Shown here one piece after another: positions 61,214 to 64,000 of a DNA stretch of 64,000 nucleotides; within the stretch, counting starts at the first letter, position 1, and each line of letters opens with the position of its first letter. The DNA lies in assembly GCA_030704615.1 (NCBI GenBank), contig CM060734.1, positions 14,632,001 through 14,696,000 on the forward strand, in the 5' to 3' direction. Both the position numbers and the translations under genes were made by a program. The notes under the pieces are model-generated. The model was not told where the DNA came from, did no database searches, and worked only from the letters and a program-made list of their open reading frames with translations. Source of the DNA: Takakia lepidozioides (lineage: Eukaryota; Streptophyta; Takakiopsida; Takakiales; Takakiaceae).

Positions 61214-64000
61214 ATGTCTACACCAAAATATGCAGTGCTTTCATGTCCACCTGATGCAAAAGTGGTTCGTTATCCTTGCAATGGAAACAAGTGCATTATC
61301 CCAGAACCTTGGTTATGCAATAGATTCAAACTTGTTCCGGGTTCAGTTTTTTTGGAGGATGATGGAGATGATGATGCCTCCACAGTGTTGCTTCCAGTTT
61401 TCAATGACGGCCAAAAGCAATGGGAGTTGTTTCCAGACACTTTCTCCAAGTACCGTGTCACAGGTACGAGCTATACACAGTCACATGATGAGAGGCACAC
61501 TTCTATTGCAAGAAAGAACGATCAAGCTGCGACAAATGGGAGTTGTAAATTGAAGGAGGGTTGCAGATTCGGCGAGCTTGGGGTCTCATAATTCGGATTG
61601 TGTTGAGGTTTCTAAGAGTGTATTTTGTGGATCTCAACCTTCCTCATCTGCTCATACGGTCTTGCTTCACGACATGAAGCCTCGGAAAACTCCATTGGAC
61701 AACACCACGTCTGATTGTTGCGAATCTGCGAGGGGTTTATCTTCATCTCCACGACTAGCAGGGGAGGCTACATCTGCATTTCCTTCTGGTGTGTTGTCCA
61801 TTTTGAGTATCTTGGCCATTGCTCGGAGGAATGGATCAAAAGGAGAGCTTTCTAACTTGGACTATAGTCACATTCCAGTGCATCGTGTTCGGTGTCTTCC
61901 TCGAGCTTTTGATGGAAAAGTGATCCACGAACTCCCCCCGTGGTCAAACTACGTACGGACCGTGGTTCACAGTCCCTCCAAGGCATGGACCGCAAGTTTG
62001 ATGGTCATCCTTGGTGCAAGACCAATACCTACAATATGTCTGGTGTTCCAGATCATGTGAAATGTAGTAAGGTTCTTTGTGTTGGAAAGCTCATATGTCA
62101 AAGCAGCACTTGCCCCTTCTTCAAGAAAGAAGGAGAACGGAATGACCGCTATTGGGAAGGCAATGCAGACAAGGTGTTCATTGCAGGAGCCCAAGTTCCA
62201 TTCAACCAGTTCAAGTGTAGTTTCTGCAAAGAAAGACCTTTCTGTGAGGCGCATTGTGGGGCAAGAATGTACTATGTCACAAGTTCCCTTCCAACATATA
62301 CACGTGTTGCAGTTCACGTTGGGTTTCATAACCATCCATGTGCCAAGGGCGAGAATAGAGAGGCTGCGGAAAATGCATCAAGCATGATTCAAGAGCACGT
62401 TAAGATGAAGCCATGGTCGACCCCGGGAGCTATTTCCTTGTCAATGGCCCAAAGCTCTTGATTGATCGAGTTCTTGTGGCTGATGGCACAGAGACAGTAC
62501 GTCTTGAGGGAGAGGCTTTGGAAGATATTCTTGAAGAGTTTGCCCATGTTTGTAGCCCCAATGTGAAAAACAAGGTCGCATCTGCACGTGTCAATTCCAT
62601 CATGTCCATATTGGAGTTGAAGCGTCTGAGTACATACCATTTCATTCACAGCAATCTCCTTCCAGGCCAGCATACTTCTCATCCCCCCATGTTTTCAAGA
62701 TGTCTGTTGCTGGTCCCGGGAGTGGTGTTGATCTTGTGCGTCGCATGAGTGAGGGGGATCTACGCACAAGTTGGGTAGTATTTGACCATGTCAAACGCAT
62801 CAAGGATTGGACAACTCTTGCGTGTCATGTCTATGAACCATATGTCAAGCGAATGATGACCATTGCCATTTGCGATATGAAAACAGAGGATGCAGATGCT
62901 CAGGTGTTATTCTGGGAGATGATCAATGAACAAGCAAAACTTGCTGGCTTGAACAAACCAAATTTTGCTGGCTTCATGGCGGATGCAGCAGGAGCGAATT
63001 GGGCTGCTGTTCGAAGGGTTTATGGATCTGATCCCAATGTCCCAATGGAAGGTAAAGAAAGAACATGTTTATATCATTGGGCTGAAAGCCTCCGAAGACA
63101 CACCAACGACTATATCTTGGAGGACTTCCGTGAAAGGCACACTCAGCTCTGTTATGAATGGAAAGATAGTGCTACCTTGGAGGATGCTACAACCACATAC
63201 ATTGCAATTCGGGCTTGGTGGCTCTCTCAGGAGCATGCACAGAAAAGAGTCTGCCAAAACTAGATTCATGGCTTGCATGGTGGCACTACAGATATCGAAT
63301 GTGGGGCCAATGGATGAGAGAGGACATGGATGTGGAGGCAGATGCAGATATGCCTACCACTAATTTGTCTGAGGCAGTCCATTCTGCTTGGTGGAAGACA
63401 GCAGGCAATGGGAAAAAAATGAAGGTGGATCTATATGAGGCCACATGCATGACATGTCACGAGCTCTTTTGCAGCAGGCAACATTTTACAGGCACACCAC
63501 AGGAAAGACATGGGGGACGGGGCCCGACAAAGAGGAGCTCATGTTGCGTCAAGCAGCTAGATCTAATAGCCCAGCAAAAATGGGTAAGGTTGTACGTGGC
63601 ATAGTAGCTGGAACACCCATGCACACAAGGGGGTTCAATTGGAGGGAGACAATCGCACTATTCCAGTCAAACGCAAGTTAGGCGATGAGCATGGTGGGCC
63701 AAACGAATCTTGGAGGTGTGATATGAATGTAAAGACTGTTCCAGTGCGCGCCACTGGGATGCCCAGTCCACACCAGCCATCTAGGTTCGTCAGCTCCAAA
63801 TCAAGTCATGACATTCCTAGTTCTTCGACTTTCTGTGAGACAAATCCACATGTTGCTATCCCTCCTCAGCCAATGCAATGGGGAAATCCAGTGAGAGAGA
63901 CACAAGACTTTTCCGATGCATTGTTCAGGATTCAGCGGACAGGTCCTGCTTCCATGGTTCGTTGTTCTGCCTTGGTTGGAGTTTCTAAGATAAATGCAAA
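61214..64000 (+). pseudogene. Transposase gene copy in A' (frame-broken, cut by window end)
   Basis: This is the copy of 14239-17778 up to about residue 930, so the SWIM finger is outside the window. It is correct where A is broken at GVDLVRRMSEGDL (62730) and at TNLSEAVHSAW (63365). It is broken where A is intact, for example at 61555 (three bases lost near KEEVADSA plus further shifts), 61935, 62450 and 63225. Together the two copies specify a continuous protein over this part. Confidence 0.8.

Larger units (their letters stand above)
54345..64000. mobile_element. Element A', second copy of A (truncated by window and gap)
   Basis: This corresponds to A from about 7340 to 17030, in the same orientation, near-identical over 9.7 kb with scattered one- or two-base indels. 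The left edge is the gap and the right edge is the window end, so the termini are not visible. Confidence 0.85.

Overview
The window looks like draft long-read sequence from a large, transposon-rich nuclear genome of a seed-free land plant, most likely a fern. This is inferred from GT-AG introns with short exons, degenerate PPR-repeat fragments of the type abundant in ferns and lycophytes, Ty3/Gypsy debris and tRNA-like SINE heads. No intact ordinary host gene was found.

Layout. 1-7.3 kb holds old debris: two PPR pseudogene pieces on opposite strands, a G-rich minisatellite with a 51-bp unit, and a scrambled Gypsy gag/integrase remnant. 7.3-17.8 kb is element A. 18,007-32,768 is element B (14.8 kb), bounded by short inverted ends of the form G-GG--T-CTATTTCATGAGC. 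32.8-34.7 kb is a decayed Gypsy RNase H/integrase remnant. 34,691-49,377 is B', an inverted copy of B. 49.4-50.6 kb is C, a shortened relative. 50.6-53.8 kb is B'', a further piece of the B methyltransferase gene. It runs into a 500-N gap, after which A', a near-identical copy of A, runs off the window.

The main result is that A and B are diverged families of one two-gene DNA transposon, read head to head. One gene (about 1175 aa) is a transposase: an N-terminal Cys/His zinc-binding region, an RNase H-like DDE core with the CxxH signature of MULE/hAT/P/Kolobok-type enzymes, and a C-terminal SWIM zinc finger. The other (1098 aa in A after two one-base corrections; 1407 aa in B with no correction, ten exons) joins a ParB/sulfiredoxin-like domain (WDGNHR) to a beta-class DNA amino-methyltransferase with a textbook motif I. 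Its motif IV, normally (D/N/S)PP(Y/F/W), is D-x-P-x-G in both families. Seven intron positions are shared in place and phase, so this is a long-established eukaryotic gene and not bacterial contamination.

Each family carries its own array of short palindromes between its two gene starts. B has about 29 copies of GGAAATGCGG-NN-inverted half-site, with long runs spaced at exactly 53 bp. A has about 13 copies of a different core (CGCCGGCG). B carries a second palindrome array downstream, single copies in three introns, and a third ORF of unknown function. The proposed model is that the ParB-methyltransferase protein and/or the transposase recognises these family-specific sites, as VANC proteins recognise motif arrays in VANDAL transposons. 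This is inference.

Most frame breaks are single-base indels that differ between paired copies, so decay and poor consensus polishing cannot be separated here.
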